Source: Archaeoglobales archaeon (GTDB lineage: Archaea; Halobacteriota; Archaeoglobi; Archaeoglobales; Archaeoglobaceae). From it: a stretch of DNA of 51,332 bases. Both the position numbers and the translations under genes were made by a program. The stretch lies in contig JASFYH010000011.1 in assembly GCA_030055595.1 (NCBI GenBank), positions 1-51,332 of the forward strand, in the 5' to 3' direction. The notes under the pieces were generated by a model. The model had not been told where the DNA came from. It saw only the letters and a program-made list of their open reading frames with translations, and made no database searches. This document shows, piece after piece, positions 8,494-16,648 of the stretch (the stretch's first letter is position 1; the number at the start of each line of letters is the position of its first letter).

Positions 8494-9107
8494 TGCAATC
8501 CTCCTCCACAAACTCCCTGATAGTCCGGCTCAGCATGTATCGTAAGGGTCCCATTTAGCCAAGCGGTTGCAACTGAAGTTGGTCCAGTAAGATCCATTCC
8601 GATCTCTTTAACTTCGTTTGGAGCCAAGCAGAATACTATATACTGACTCGCGGTATCTGAGTTATAAGCTACGATCCCTCCAAGCTGATTACTATAGCAG
8701 ATATTGGTCTCAGAAGGATTTACCGGGTTTGCCTTGCAGTATAACTCAACGTCCACACTGCTTGACTGAATGCTGACTATTATATTCCCATATTCGGAGT
8801 CATTGCTCCAGAGATGGTTCGAAACTCCAAAAACCTTGTCGAAGTTGTATTCACTCTTCGGACTTATTCCTTTTCCACCACCAACGTAGTTGGGATTGTT
8901 TTCTGAGAAGTCAATCACGAGCATTCCTACGCTATTAATATATGCGTATGGTTGCATTGGTGTCAGGTCGATGAATTCTTGGTCATCTGCAACGATTGCA
9001 ATGTGCACGCTTCTCTGTGCGGTGTAGTCGCTGAAATCCGCCCCAATCCCGAAGGCAAGAAGAACCGCTGTGCTCAACAGCAGTATTCCAATCCCTTTTT
9101 CAAACAT
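8490..9107 (-). CDS. DUF1102/TasA-like exported subunit, copy 1
   Basis: About 205 residues from ATG 9107, with an AGAGGTG site just upstream; the frame runs back to 9161 without a better start. Signal segment, then GADFSDYTAQRS, VADDQEFIDLTPMQP, AYINSVGML, IDFSENNPN, GGGKGISPKSEYNF and a C-terminal beta half with four Cys. It is the first gene after a TATA-like box and shares its first half with the next gene, showing a tandem duplication. It probably forms a surface fibre or sheath together with its paralog after cleavage by the adjacent signal peptidase. Confidence 0.8.
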   Translation of the reverse strand: MFEKGIGILLLSTAVLLAFGIGADFSDYTAQRSVHIAIVADDQEFIDLTPMQPYAYINSVGMLVIDFSENNPNYVGGGKGISPKSEYNFDKVFGVSNHLWSNDSEYGNIIVSIQSSSVDVELYCKANPVNPSETNICYSNQLGGIVAYNSDTASQYIVFCLAPNEVKEIGMDLTGPTSVATAWLNGTLTIHAEPDYQGVCGGGLQ

Positions 9108-9176
9108 TTTTTCACCTCTTTCTAACAGTCTATGACCACTTTCGCAGTCTTCGACCGTCAAAATTTTCTTTACCTT

Positions 9177-9185
9177 AAATTATAT
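9177..9185 (-). promoter_or_regulatory. TATA-like box for the DUF1102 operon
   Basis: On the minus strand the sequence reads ATATAATTT. It lies about 70 nt before the ATG at 9107, so the message would have a leader of roughly 45 nt that includes a clear ribosome binding site. Confidence 0.45.
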
Positions 9186-9211
9186 GGTTATTTTCAATTA
9201 ATGGTTGAGTT

Positions 9212-9238
9212 AAGCATTTTCAATGAAATTCAAGCATT
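9212..9238. promoter_or_regulatory. Direct repeat, candidate operator
   Basis: AAGCATT occurs at 9212-9218 and again at 9232-9238, exactly 20 bp (about two helical turns) apart. It lies between the stop of the wHTH gene and the TATA-like box of the DUF1102 operon. Two sites on the same helix face would suit a wHTH dimer, but the repeat is short and could be chance. Confidence 0.25.
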
Positions 9239-9240
9239 CA

Positions 9241-9681
9241 TTAACCGCTTCTAATTTTTATCTTCTGTGTTAATATATTTATTACGGAACTGCATGTGAA
9301 GATCGACGAGGCGACCGTGAGGGCAAAACTCTGGAATACAAGACCAAAGAGGAGCATCAAAATAGACAGGAAAAGATAATAAACGCTCCAAGGAACATCG
9401 TATCTCCCCACTGTCTCAGCATAGAGTTTGAAGCCTTCAGGCAGACTTATTAAAGCGATCTTACCCAAACTCTTGTTATACCTTACAATTCCCTCTTTTT
9501 CCAGTCTTGGTAAGTGAGTTTGCATTAGGCTAACGTATACTGATTTTCGAGATCTATAATTTCTTTCTTTATTTTCACTATTGAGAATTGCCGAGATCAG
9601 ATCTTCAACACTTGCTTCACCCCCGTTTTCCGAAAGATGCTCCAAGATGCACTTTCTCCTAGGGCTAAGCAGTGCACTCAT
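9241..9681 (-). CDS. Membrane-anchored winged-helix regulator (DUF7344-like)
   Basis: 146 residues. The N-terminal winged helix contains LSPRRKCILEHLSENG, SVEDLISAI and a recognition region around VYVSLMQTHLPRLEKEGIVRY. The C-terminal part has two membrane-spanning segments (YYLFLSILMLLFGLVF and FALTVASSIFTCSSVI). The fold resembles the archaeal DUF7344 DNA-binding domains found beside surface-structure genes. It lies directly upstream of the DUF1102 operon in the same direction and is a good candidate for its regulator, possibly tied to envelope state through its membrane part. ATG at 9681 with a TATA-like stretch about 30 nt upstream. Confidence 0.7.
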   Translation of the reverse strand: MSALLSPRRKCILEHLSENGGEASVEDLISAILNSENKERNYRSRKSVYVSLMQTHLPRLEKEGIVRYNKSLGKIALISLPEGFKLYAETVGRYDVPWSVYYLFLSILMLLFGLVFQSFALTVASSIFTCSSVINILTQKIKIRSG

Positions 9682-9815
9682 ATTTAGGCTTTGAAGTGGA
9701 GAATAAATAAACAGCAGAAATTATGATGAGGAGCAATGGAAAGAATGAGAAATAAGGAATATAAATAAGAAGCCGAAGTTCGTAAGGCATAATAAGCGAA
9801 AAATTGAAACTCTTC

Positions 9816-10829
9816 ATGAAGATTAAAAGATCGAAATTGCCCGGAATGATCGCTGTCCTTCTATTGCTCTTTATTCTATTCACAGGTTTCTATTTTATTC
9901 AGGCGTTGTCTTCTCCTGAGATCATGACAAAAAGAGTTGTAAGTGGTGAATACACTCAAACATCCCGTTTGGACTTTTCAGCGAGCTTAAAGCCTAATCT
10001 GATCTACGAGAAAGAGAGCGTAAACAGCAAAGAAGTTCTTTATTCCGCTCTACTGGAGAGAATGGAATTACTATACAGATTCTCCATCTCACCTGAATTA
10101 GAAGGGGTTTTTGGAAACTACAGCATAATTCTTTCGCTAACTCCTACAAAAGGTGGGTGGGAAAAGGAGATAGGGATCTATACGGGAGAGCTCTCCGCTT
10201 CGAGTTTTGAGATCTCGATTCCCTTGGACTGGGAAATGATTCTTGCAATGTGGAAGACGATCGAAAATGAGACAAAATATGACTTTGGAGATCCAAATGT
10301 GAAATTTTTGGCAAATTTCAATGTGAAAGGATCCTTGTTTAATAAAAAAATAGAAGAAAAGTTCTCCCATACCTCCAATATTACCTATGGTAAGGTTATC
10401 TCATTTTCAGAGCTCAACAAGAGCAAAAAAGACGCTATTTATGAAGAGCAAAGCTATAAAAACGCGTTGAGTGTATTTGGATACCCGATAGAGATTAAAA
10501 ACGCAAAATTTGTATTTGGAATTCCCTTTTTCACCTTAACAGCGCTAATGGGTATTTTTATCTCTCTTAAGAGAGAAGAGATTTCAGATTACCTTTCAAA
10601 GAGAGAAAGAAGAGCTTTTGAGAGAAAGTTTGGAAAGAGAATCGTTACTACTTTGGATTTTCCAAAGTATTCAGGAGCGGTTAGAGTTTTAAATTTGAAG
10701 GAACTTGCAAAACTTTCTTACGAGCTCGATAAGCCAATTTTGAAGGCGGAGAATACATTTGCGGTCTTGGATGGAGAGCAACTCTATGTTCATGATAATG
10801 ATAACAATATTATAAGTGGAAAAGAATAA
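9816..10829 (+). CDS. DUF5305 family membrane protein
   Basis: About 337 residues, divergent from the surface cluster. An N-terminal membrane segment (GMIAVLLLLFILFTGFYFI) is followed by a roughly 200-residue extracellular beta-rich region (LDFSASLKPNLIYE, YSIILSLTPTKGGWEKEI), a second membrane segment (FFTLTALMGIFISL), and a cytoplasmic tail ending near FAVLDGEQLYVHD. This two-anchor layout is that of DUF5305 proteins, which are often encoded next to archaeal signal peptidase I genes. The function is unknown; an assembly or anchoring role for the fibre is plausible. An in-frame TTG at 9804 is an alternative start. Confidence 0.75.
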   Translation: MKIKRSKLPGMIAVLLLLFILFTGFYFIQALSSPEIMTKRVVSGEYTQTSRLDFSASLKPNLIYEKESVNSKEVLYSALLERMELLYRFSISPELEGVFGNYSIILSLTPTKGGWEKEIGIYTGELSASSFEISIPLDWEMILAMWKTIENETKYDFGDPNVKFLANFNVKGSLFNKKIEEKFSHTSNITYGKVISFSELNKSKKDAIYEEQSYKNALSVFGYPIEIKNAKFVFGIPFFTLTALMGIFISLKREEISDYLSKRERRAFERKFGKRIVTTLDFPKYSGAVRVLNLKELAKLSYELDKPILKAENTFAVLDGEQLYVHDNDNNIISGKE

Positions 10830-10861
10830 ATACTTTGAAAACCAATTATTCGGTGGAATGT

Positions 10862-11122
10862 ATGAACTATAGAAGATCCAAATATGAGATCGTATCGGAA
10901 ATTTTGAAACTCTCAAATCACTATGAAGGTGTGAATATAACGAAGATCGTCTATTCTGCAAACTTAAATTTTAAGAATGCCCAAAAGATGATCTCGGAGC
11001 TTGTAAAAAGTGGACTATTGGAAGTTTTAAATGGTGGAGAAAAGAAGAGGTTTCGAACTACAAAAAAAGGACTTGAATTCATAGAGAAATACGACAATCT
11101 TGCCTCTGTTCAGCATTTTTAG
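10862..11122 (+). CDS. Small winged-helix DNA-binding protein
   Basis: 86 residues with the archaeal HTH_45-like pattern: [48 protein letters not shown] and [17 protein letters not shown]. The recognition helix is likely [16 protein letters not shown] 10862 has GGTGG six nt upstream, so it is preferred over the TTG at 10835. It follows the DUF5305 gene by about 30 bp and may be co-transcribed as a second regulator of the surface cluster. It is convergent with rdgB and overlaps it by 4 bp. Confidence 0.75.
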   Translation: MNYRRSKYEIVSEILKLSNHYEGVNITKIVYSANLNFKNAQKMISELVKSGLLEVLNGGEKKRFRTTKKGLEFIEKYDNLASVQHF

Positions 11123-11661
11123 TGTTGCCGAACTTTAATCGAAGTGAAGAACTTCTCCAAAGCTTTTCTTCTATGCGAGACTAAGTTCTTTTCTTCTCCC
11201 ATTTCTGCAAAAGTTCGATCTCCATAAAGAAAGATCGGATCAAATCCAAAACCTTTTCTACCACGGATCTCCAAAGCGATCTCTCCATGCACAATTCCGT
11301 CGAAAGTTTTTATTTTTGAGCCGTCAAAATAAGCTACTATTGCTTTAAAATACGCTTTTCTGTTTTTAATTCCTGCCATTAGCTTTATTATTCCCTCATT
11401 ACCTATTGTTTTAAATACATAGCTTGAATATGGTCCCGGGAATCCGTTGAGAGCCTCAATAAAGAGCCCACTGTCTTCTATGAAAAAAGGTTCCTTTATT
11501 TTTTCAGAGAGAATTTCTGCACTCTTTCTTGCTATCTCCTCAAGCTCAAGAGCTTGAGGCTCCTCATATTCCATTCTCAGCCACTCGATCTCTATAGAGA
11601 ACATCTCTGCTAATTCTTTCGCCTCTCTGAATTTGCCTTCGTTAGAGGTTATGAATTTCAT
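11119..11661 (-). CDS. rdgB: XTP/dITP diphosphatase (non-canonical purine NTP pyrophosphatase)
   Basis: Ham1/RdgB family house-cleaning enzyme that hydrolyses dITP and XTP to monophosphates. From ATG 11661 it begins [16 protein letters not shown], the signature substrate-binding start. It continues with [22 protein letters not shown] and the [13 protein letters not shown] nucleotide-recognition motif, ending with [18 protein letters not shown]. At 181 residues it has the normal length. The frame extends 14 codons upstream to 11703, but family N-termini start at MKF. Confidence 0.93.
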   Translation of the reverse strand: MKFITSNEGKFREAKELAEMFSIEIEWLRMEYEEPQALELEEIARKSAEILSEKIKEPFFIEDSGLFIEALNGFPGPYSSYVFKTIGNEGIIKLMAGIKNRKAYFKAIVAYFDGSKIKTFDGIVHGEIALEIRGRKGFGFDPIFLYGDRTFAEMGEEKNLVSHRRKALEKFFTSIKVRQH

Positions 11662-11754
11662 GAGAAAAATTCTCTGTTGATTAATAAGTTTTGAGATGAG
11701 CAAACAAAATAATTTTATACAGAGATAATCTATATTTCATTAGAGTGATCAGAA

Positions 11755-12480
11755 ATGGTCTCGGTTGACTACGTGGTGATCGGTGCGGGGTATGCGGGAC
11801 TTCACTGTGCAAAAAAACTCATTGAGAAGGGTTTTGAAATTCTCGTTTTTGATATGCGTGCCCCGGGTGGAGAGCTCGAGGTTTTCTCAAAGCTTCAAGT
11901 CTTTGCGGAGAAGTATTCAAAATATATTGATGAAATAAAGGCACTCAAAGAAGGGATCAATGTAGATCTGGGGACTGTTATTAAGTCCAAGCCTGTTATT
12001 GTTAGCTCCAAAAATGGCTTAAAACGTTTTGAAGCCCGAAGAGCGGTTCTCTGCAGTGGTGCTGCAGATCTCGCCCCAGTTAGACTTAACGTGTTGAGAA
12101 AGAAAATGTCCGGGATCTATACATTGGACCAATCTCTGAGAATTCTCGCAGAGAAAAAGAAATTGGGAGAGAAGATCTTGATCGCTGGAAAGCGAGAACC
12201 GATCATCGATCTGGTAGAAAGACAGCTTGAAGAATTGGAATACGAATTTGAATTCGTTGAAACTGGGGATCTGGTAGAAATAATCGGAACAGATAAGGTA
12301 GAGGGAGTTAGATTGAATGGAAATGAACATAAATGCGACACTCTGATCTTTTTCAATGGAAGAGAGCCATTCAATCCTCTGAAGCTTAAAGGAACCCCCG
12401 TTGGAAACGTGAGTGTTTGTAGCTATGACTACTCAAAAGTGGAAGAAAATGTCAGAAATTTTTTGGCAAAAATTCAATAA
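11755..12480 (+). CDS. Short FAD/NAD(P)-dependent oxidoreductase, thioredoxin-reductase-like
   Basis: 241 residues with a classic FAD-binding start (YVVIGAGYAGLHCAKKL), the RAPGGE loop, a central AVLCSGA strand and a second nucleotide-binding region near KILIAGKREP. It is shorter than thioredoxin reductases (about 310) and lacks their CxxC redox pair, so it is not a true TrxR. The second dinucleotide motif is degenerate, lacking GxGxxG. It may oxidise a small molecule or work with a partner; the substrate is unknown. GAGTGATC just upstream is a good ribosome binding site. Confidence 0.65.
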   Translation: MVSVDYVVIGAGYAGLHCAKKLIEKGFEILVFDMRAPGGELEVFSKLQVFAEKYSKYIDEIKALKEGINVDLGTVIKSKPVIVSSKNGLKRFEARRAVLCSGAADLAPVRLNVLRKKMSGIYTLDQSLRILAEKKKLGEKILIAGKREPIIDLVERQLEELEYEFEFVETGDLVEIIGTDKVEGVRLNGNEHKCDTLIFFNGREPFNPLKLKGTPVGNVSVCSYDYSKVEENVRNFLAKIQ

Positions 12481-12500
12481 GTGCGATTAGAATAGAAAGA

Positions 12501-12510
12501 TTTTTTAATT
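12501..12510 (+). promoter_or_regulatory. TATA-like box for the HAD/ECH gene
   Basis: TTTTTTAATT preceded by the purine-rich AGAAAGA fits a BRE-TATA arrangement. Initiation about 25 nt downstream would fall near 12530, ten nt before the ATG at 12540. Confidence 0.45.
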
Positions 12511-12539
12511 GATTATCGAGTCCTTTATCGGTGGTTAGT

Positions 12540-14486
12540 ATGGAGATCAAAAAAATAGCAGTTCTTGGAGCTGGAGACATGGGGCATGGAATCGCAGAAG
12601 TCAGTGCAATGGCTGGCTACGAAGTCTGGATGAGGGACATAAAGCAAGAATTTGTCGATAAAGGGATGGAAAGGATAAAGCAGAGTCTCGTTAAGCTTCA
12701 AGAAAAGGGAAAAATTGAAAGTGCTGAAAAAGTCCTTGCAAAAATACATCCGACAGTCGACTTGGCTGAAGCGGTCAAAGATGCGGATCTTATTATAGAA
12801 GCGGTTCCGGAGGTTTTTGAGATAAAGACGCAGGTTTTTGCTGAGTGCGATAAACTTGCAAAGCCGGAATGTATCTTTGCAAGCAACACCTCAACCATGA
12901 AAATAACAGATCTCGCAAAGGCTACTAAGAGAGAGGATAAGTTCATAGGGCTCCACTTCTTCAACCCCGTAGTCGTAATGAAGCTCGTTGAAGTGATCAA
13001 AGGTGAAAAAACGAGTGACGAGATAGTAAAGGTTTGCGTCGATTATGTCAAGAAGATCGGAAAAGTTCCAGTGGTTGTTCGCAAAGACGTGCCAGGTTTC
13101 ATAGTGAACAGAATACAGGCACCCTCAGGCGCCTTGTTAATGGCAATAATCGACAAGGGTATTGCGAAACCAGAAGAAGTAGATGCGGTAATGAGGAAAA
13201 TGGGTCTCCCAATGGGTCCATTTGAGCTCATGGACTTTACAGGCATAGACATATTCTACCATGCAAGCAAGTATTATGGCAAAACGCTTAGCCCCGATTA
13301 TGAACCTCCAAAGATCTTAGAAGAAATGATTAAGCAAAATAAGCTTGGTAAGAAGACTGGAAAGGGCTGGTATGACTGGAGTGCTGGCAGACCGCAGATC
13401 GATCTTGAAAAAACAACAGACAAGATCAGCCCACTCGACTTCTCGATCGTTGAGATCAACGAAGCGGTTAGGCTTGTTGAGATGGGCGTTGCAGATCCGC
13501 AGGACATTGACACAGCAGTGAAACTTGGTTTAAATAGACCTTTCGGGCCTTTTGAACTCGCAAGCTCTATAGATGAAGACCAGCTCGTGAACAGATTAAA
13601 TGAACTTGCAACTCTGTTTGGAAAGAAGATCTTCGAGCCAGCAGAGACTATAAAGGCAAAGAAGCTAAAGAAATTGCTCGAGAAGAAAGAAGAAAAGCCA
13701 AGCGAAGAATTCCAGACGATAAAAATTGAGAAGCTCGGAGATGGCATAACTAAGCTGATCCTTAATAGACCTGATAGACTGAATACGATCTCAGTCCAAT
13801 TGCTCGACGAGCTTGATAAAGCGATCTCAATGCTTTGGAAAGATCAAGAGACACGAGTGATAATAATAACTGGTGCGGGTAGAGCATTCTCTGCGGGAGC
13901 GGATCTTGGAGCAACAATAACCCACCCGTTCGACTTTGTAGAGCACAACAGGAAAGGAGAAAGGATCTTCAGAAGGCTCGGAGAGATTCCAAAGCCTGTT
14001 ATTGCAGCGATCAACGGCTATGCCCTTGGCGGTGGATTCGAAATAGCGATGAACTGCGACATAAGGCTTGCAAAGAAGTCCGCAATTATTGGGCTCCCAG
14101 AAGTTGGCTTGGGCATAATTCCCGGATGGAGCGGGACTCAGAGATTGGCAAAACTAGTTGGAATAAGCAGAGCGATGCAATTGGCTCTCACTGGAGAGAG
14201 GATCACTGGCGAAGAAGCGGAGAGATGGGGTATAGTCAATAAAGTCTTTGAGGATGACAAGTTCGAGGAAGAAGTGCTGAAATACGCAAAGAACATAGTA
14301 GAGAGATGTGCTCCGATCTCAATGGCACTCATAAAGAGACTGATCAACAAGGGTGGAGAAGTGCCAGTCGACGTCGGAATGGAGTGGGAGTGCACCGCTT
14401 GCGGTGTAGTCTTTGCGAGCGAAGACATGAGAGAAGGCTTCTCAGCATTCTTCAGAAAGGAGAAGCCAAAGTTCAAGGGTAGATAA
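12540..14486 (+). CDS. Bifunctional 3-hydroxyacyl-CoA dehydrogenase / enoyl-CoA hydratase
   Basis: 648 residues carrying two successive beta-oxidation steps. The N-terminal dehydrogenase has the NAD-binding LGAGDMGHGIA (residues 9-19), ASNTSTMKITDLA, the catalytic-His motif GLHFFNPVVVMKLVEVI and two C-terminal HAD domains (KDVPGFIVNRI; a second near NRPFGPFELAS). The C-terminal crotonase domain (from about 390) has AGRAFSAGADLG, GYALGGGFEIAMN with one catalytic Glu, and GLPEVGLGIIPGWSG with the second. The domain order is the reverse of bacterial FadB and is the one known in Archaeoglobales and Sulfolobales. GGTGG six nt upstream supports ATG 12540. It should act in fatty or aromatic acid breakdown. 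Confidence 0.95.
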   Translation: MEIKKIAVLGAGDMGHGIAEVSAMAGYEVWMRDIKQEFVDKGMERIKQSLVKLQEKGKIESAEKVLAKIHPTVDLAEAVKDADLIIEAVPEVFEIKTQVFAECDKLAKPECIFASNTSTMKITDLAKATKREDKFIGLHFFNPVVVMKLVEVIKGEKTSDEIVKVCVDYVKKIGKVPVVVRKDVPGFIVNRIQAPSGALLMAIIDKGIAKPEEVDAVMRKMGLPMGPFELMDFTGIDIFYHASKYYGKTLSPDYEPPKILEEMIKQNKLGKKTGKGWYDWSAGRPQIDLEKTTDKISPLDFSIVEINEAVRLVEMGVADPQDIDTAVKLGLNRPFGPFELASSIDEDQLVNRLNELATLFGKKIFEPAETIKAKKLKKLLEKKEEKPSEEFQTIKIEKLGDGITKLILNRPDRLNTISVQLLDELDKAISMLWKDQETRVIIITGAGRAFSAGADLGATITHPFDFVEHNRKGERIFRRLGEIPKPVIAAINGYALGGGFEIAMNCDIRLAKKSAIIGLPEVGLGIIPGWSGTQRLAKLVGISRAMQLALTGERITGEEAERWGIVNKVFEDDKFEEEVLKYAKNIVERCAPISMALIKRLINKGGEVPVDVGMEWECTACGVVFASEDMREGFSAFFRKEKPKFKGR

Positions 14487-14489
14487 AAA

Positions 14490-14507
14490 TTTTTTATTTA
14501 TTTTATA
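14490..14507 (+). terminator. T-rich archaeal terminator
   Basis: Four bases after the stop of the HAD/ECH gene the strand runs into a T-rich tract with little G or C. Archaeal RNA polymerase terminates at such U tracts without a hairpin. Confidence 0.4.
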
Positions 14508-14585
14508 ATTTCAACGAAAACTATTTCTCTCCTTTACCTTTCTCACTTGAATTTGAGTCTCATAATCGAAGTATGACATAGGTTT

Positions 14586-15809
14586 TTATGAGTTTTCTAA
14601 ACCAAAATCTTTCTTTATCCGCTCCGCAACCTCTTTTCCTGCCCTAAGACTTCCATTCATACTTCTCTCAGGATAATTTGGCTTTGAAGTCATTCCCGCT
14701 ATGTAGAACCCCTCATGAACCTTGTAAGGTGTGATTTTCTTCAAAAAACCTTTTTCGTAGATCGGAGAGCTATATTTTGCTTTAGAAATTTTAATCCAGT
14801 TCACATCTTCCTCCTCTACCCCAAATCTCTTCAGATCTTTCAGAAATAGCTTTTGAATTTCTAAATCACTCTGATTGAATAACCCGCCATCTGGCATTGA
14901 GTAGCTTGCTAAATAAACGAGATGTTCCCCATAATCTTCGAATGGCATGAAGTTTGTGTGCTCGATAAGAGCTCCAAAGTTCGCTTTATCAACATTGATC
15001 CAGTATAGGTCTGAAATACTTTCTTTTAGAGATAAAAGGGCACAAATACTGCTCTGATATCTAATACTCGGCAAATTAAAATCTTTCGCAAGTTCTCCGA
15101 GTGCTGGAATTGGTGCGGTAAAAACAACCGCATCGAACTCTTCACCATTCACGAGCCATTTGCCCGAAAACTTTATTCTCGCACTTTCTTTTACGATCTC
15201 AAGTCCTTCTGCCATTCTATCAACAAGCTGTTGAAATCCGTGCCTTATGTAGCCTATTTCCTCTCCTCTAAGCTTTCTGTTGCTTCTAATTGCCACTCTT
15301 GCAAGAAGCCAAGCGAAACTAACAATTTCCGCATTATCTCCAAACTTCGCCTTCAACATCGGCATAAAGAAATGATCAACAACTCTACCACTGAATCTCT
15401 TTTTTATTGCTGAGCTCGCAGATTCATCGTCAAAGTCTTCATAATTCAGCCTTTTACTCCTCAAGGTGAAGATCGCCAGTCTTAATTTGTCAAAAAGAGA
15501 CATATGTGGATACCCAAGGATCTCCAATGGTGTGCTGAGAGAGAAGATCTCATCGCCAACAGCAAATCCCACTCTTACAGTTTTCCAGACCAGCTTATGA
15601 TCTAATCCAAACTTCTTAATAACCTCCAAAAGCTCTGAATCTGTTTTGAAGAGATGATGATAAAATTTCTCAATGCGATATCCGTTGTAATAACTTGCTA
15701 AAAGACCGCCAACTTGGTCATTCTCAAAGATCTTGATCTTTGAATAGTCTCGCAACTCATTTGCAACCCTTAAGCCAGTGAGTCCCGCACCTATAACCGC
15801 TATTTTCAT
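14586..15809 (-). CDS. FAD-dependent amine-oxidase-fold oxidoreductase (HemY/phytoene desaturase-like)
   Basis: 407 residues. It opens with KIAVIGAGLTGLRVANEL, then IFENDQVGGLLASYY (the conserved Glu and GG loop of this family). A C-terminal FAD segment reads GFYIAGMTSKPNYPERSMNGSLRAGKEVAERI. In between is a substrate domain with YIRHGFQQLVDRMAEG, the second FAD-contact region. COG1232-type proteins include protoporphyrinogen oxidase, but similar archaeal proteins lie beside sugar and polysaccharide genes, and no haem genes are adjacent here. The substrate is therefore left open. ATG at 15809; monocistronic. Confidence 0.75.
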   Translation of the reverse strand: MKIAVIGAGLTGLRVANELRDYSKIKIFENDQVGGLLASYYNGYRIEKFYHHLFKTDSELLEVIKKFGLDHKLVWKTVRVGFAVGDEIFSLSTPLEILGYPHMSLFDKLRLAIFTLRSKRLNYEDFDDESASSAIKKRFSGRVVDHFFMPMLKAKFGDNAEIVSFAWLLARVAIRSNRKLRGEEIGYIRHGFQQLVDRMAEGLEIVKESARIKFSGKWLVNGEEFDAVVFTAPIPALGELAKDFNLPSIRYQSSICALLSLKESISDLYWINVDKANFGALIEHTNFMPFEDYGEHLVYLASYSMPDGGLFNQSDLEIQKLFLKDLKRFGVEEEDVNWIKISKAKYSSPIYEKGFLKKITPYKVHEGFYIAGMTSKPNYPERSMNGSLRAGKEVAERIKKDFGLENS

Positions 15810-15898
15810 GCAAAAAGCTCAATGAGAATGTTTAAAAGTATTTTTACATAGAAGTATTTCTCGATAGGATTAAATATCTTGAGAAACTATACTTAACA

Positions 15899-16609
15899 AT
15901 GATGGAACAAAAGCTCATAATAAAAAATGTCTCCCCTACCGGGATTGCTCTCCTCGACAAAAGACTCGATGGTGGGCTCCCCTCCGGTAGTTTTGTATGC
16001 GTTTATGCGGATCCAATTGCCATGCCAGAAGCTTTTCTCTATCAATTTGCAAGCATTTCAAAAAGCTATTATCTTACAACAAACAGACCCGCTAAGTTCA
16101 TTTTAAGGGACATGCAGTTAATGCGAATTGACACGAGAAACGTTAACTTTGTGGACATTTTCACCCAGTATTACCTAAACGAATTTGGGCAATTTGTTGT
16201 CGAAGATCGATATAGAGACAAGGAGATCTTCGACTTCGTCTCTGAATACCTGAATCAGATCGGTGTGGAGCCCGCTTCTTTAATCGTAGACTCGATCTCC
16301 TTCTTTCTCAACTTGGAAGTCGAATGGGGATTGAAAGACTGGCTGTTAAACAAACTTTACGCAAGATCTAAAGAGACTGAGAGTCCCGTTTACGTTTATC
16401 TCACCAAAAACGTGCATCCCGTTTCTGTTGTTTATAAAGTCCTTGATCTCTCCGATGTGGTCATAAATGTCGAGTCCGAGAGGGTTGGAGAGAGGATCGT
16501 TTCGAAGTTTGCCCTTCCAAAAATTAGGGGCAGAAGACCGATAAACGAATACTTCAGATTCAACATCGAAGAAGGGGTGCAAGTGGACACCTCAAGAGAT
16601 ATTGCGTAA
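15899..16609 (+). CDS. KaiC/RecA-like protein with degenerate P-loop (HTR-like family)
   Basis: 236 residues with the KaiC-type opening (SPTGIALLDKRLDGGLPSGSFVCVYAD). At the position of the Walker A GxxGxGK the sequence reads ADPIAMPEAF, so the phosphate loop is lost. The Walker B strand is partly kept as ASLIVDSISFF. Similar archaeal proteins, annotated HTR-like, are related to ArlH and RAD55-type ATPases. It is probably a non-hydrolysing signalling or scaffold version. ATG at 15899; the next gene, an ABC ATPase, follows after 39 bp with its own TATA-like box. Confidence 0.7.
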   Translation: MMEQKLIIKNVSPTGIALLDKRLDGGLPSGSFVCVYADPIAMPEAFLYQFASISKSYYLTTNRPAKFILRDMQLMRIDTRNVNFVDIFTQYYLNEFGQFVVEDRYRDKEIFDFVSEYLNQIGVEPASLIVDSISFFLNLEVEWGLKDWLLNKLYARSKETESPVYVYLTKNVHPVSVVYKVLDLSDVVINVESERVGERIVSKFALPKIRGRRPINEYFRFNIEEGVQVDTSRDIA

Positions 16610-16619
16610 AAGTGCAAAA

Positions 16620-16628
16620 GATTTAAAC
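16620..16628 (+). promoter_or_regulatory. TATA-like box for the ABC transporter operon
   Basis: GATTTAAAC lies 21-29 nt before the GTG at 16649, the spacing expected for a leaderless archaeal transcript. There is no ribosome binding site before the GTG, which supports this. Confidence 0.5.
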
Positions 16629-16648
16629 CCTTTTCTCCGATTTTCTCT

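Noticed and set aside
13298-13747. 149-codon antisense frame inside the HAD/ECH gene
   Set aside because: Its Ser/Phe-rich composition is what the reverse complement of a strong coding gene gives; there is no ribosome binding site or family match.
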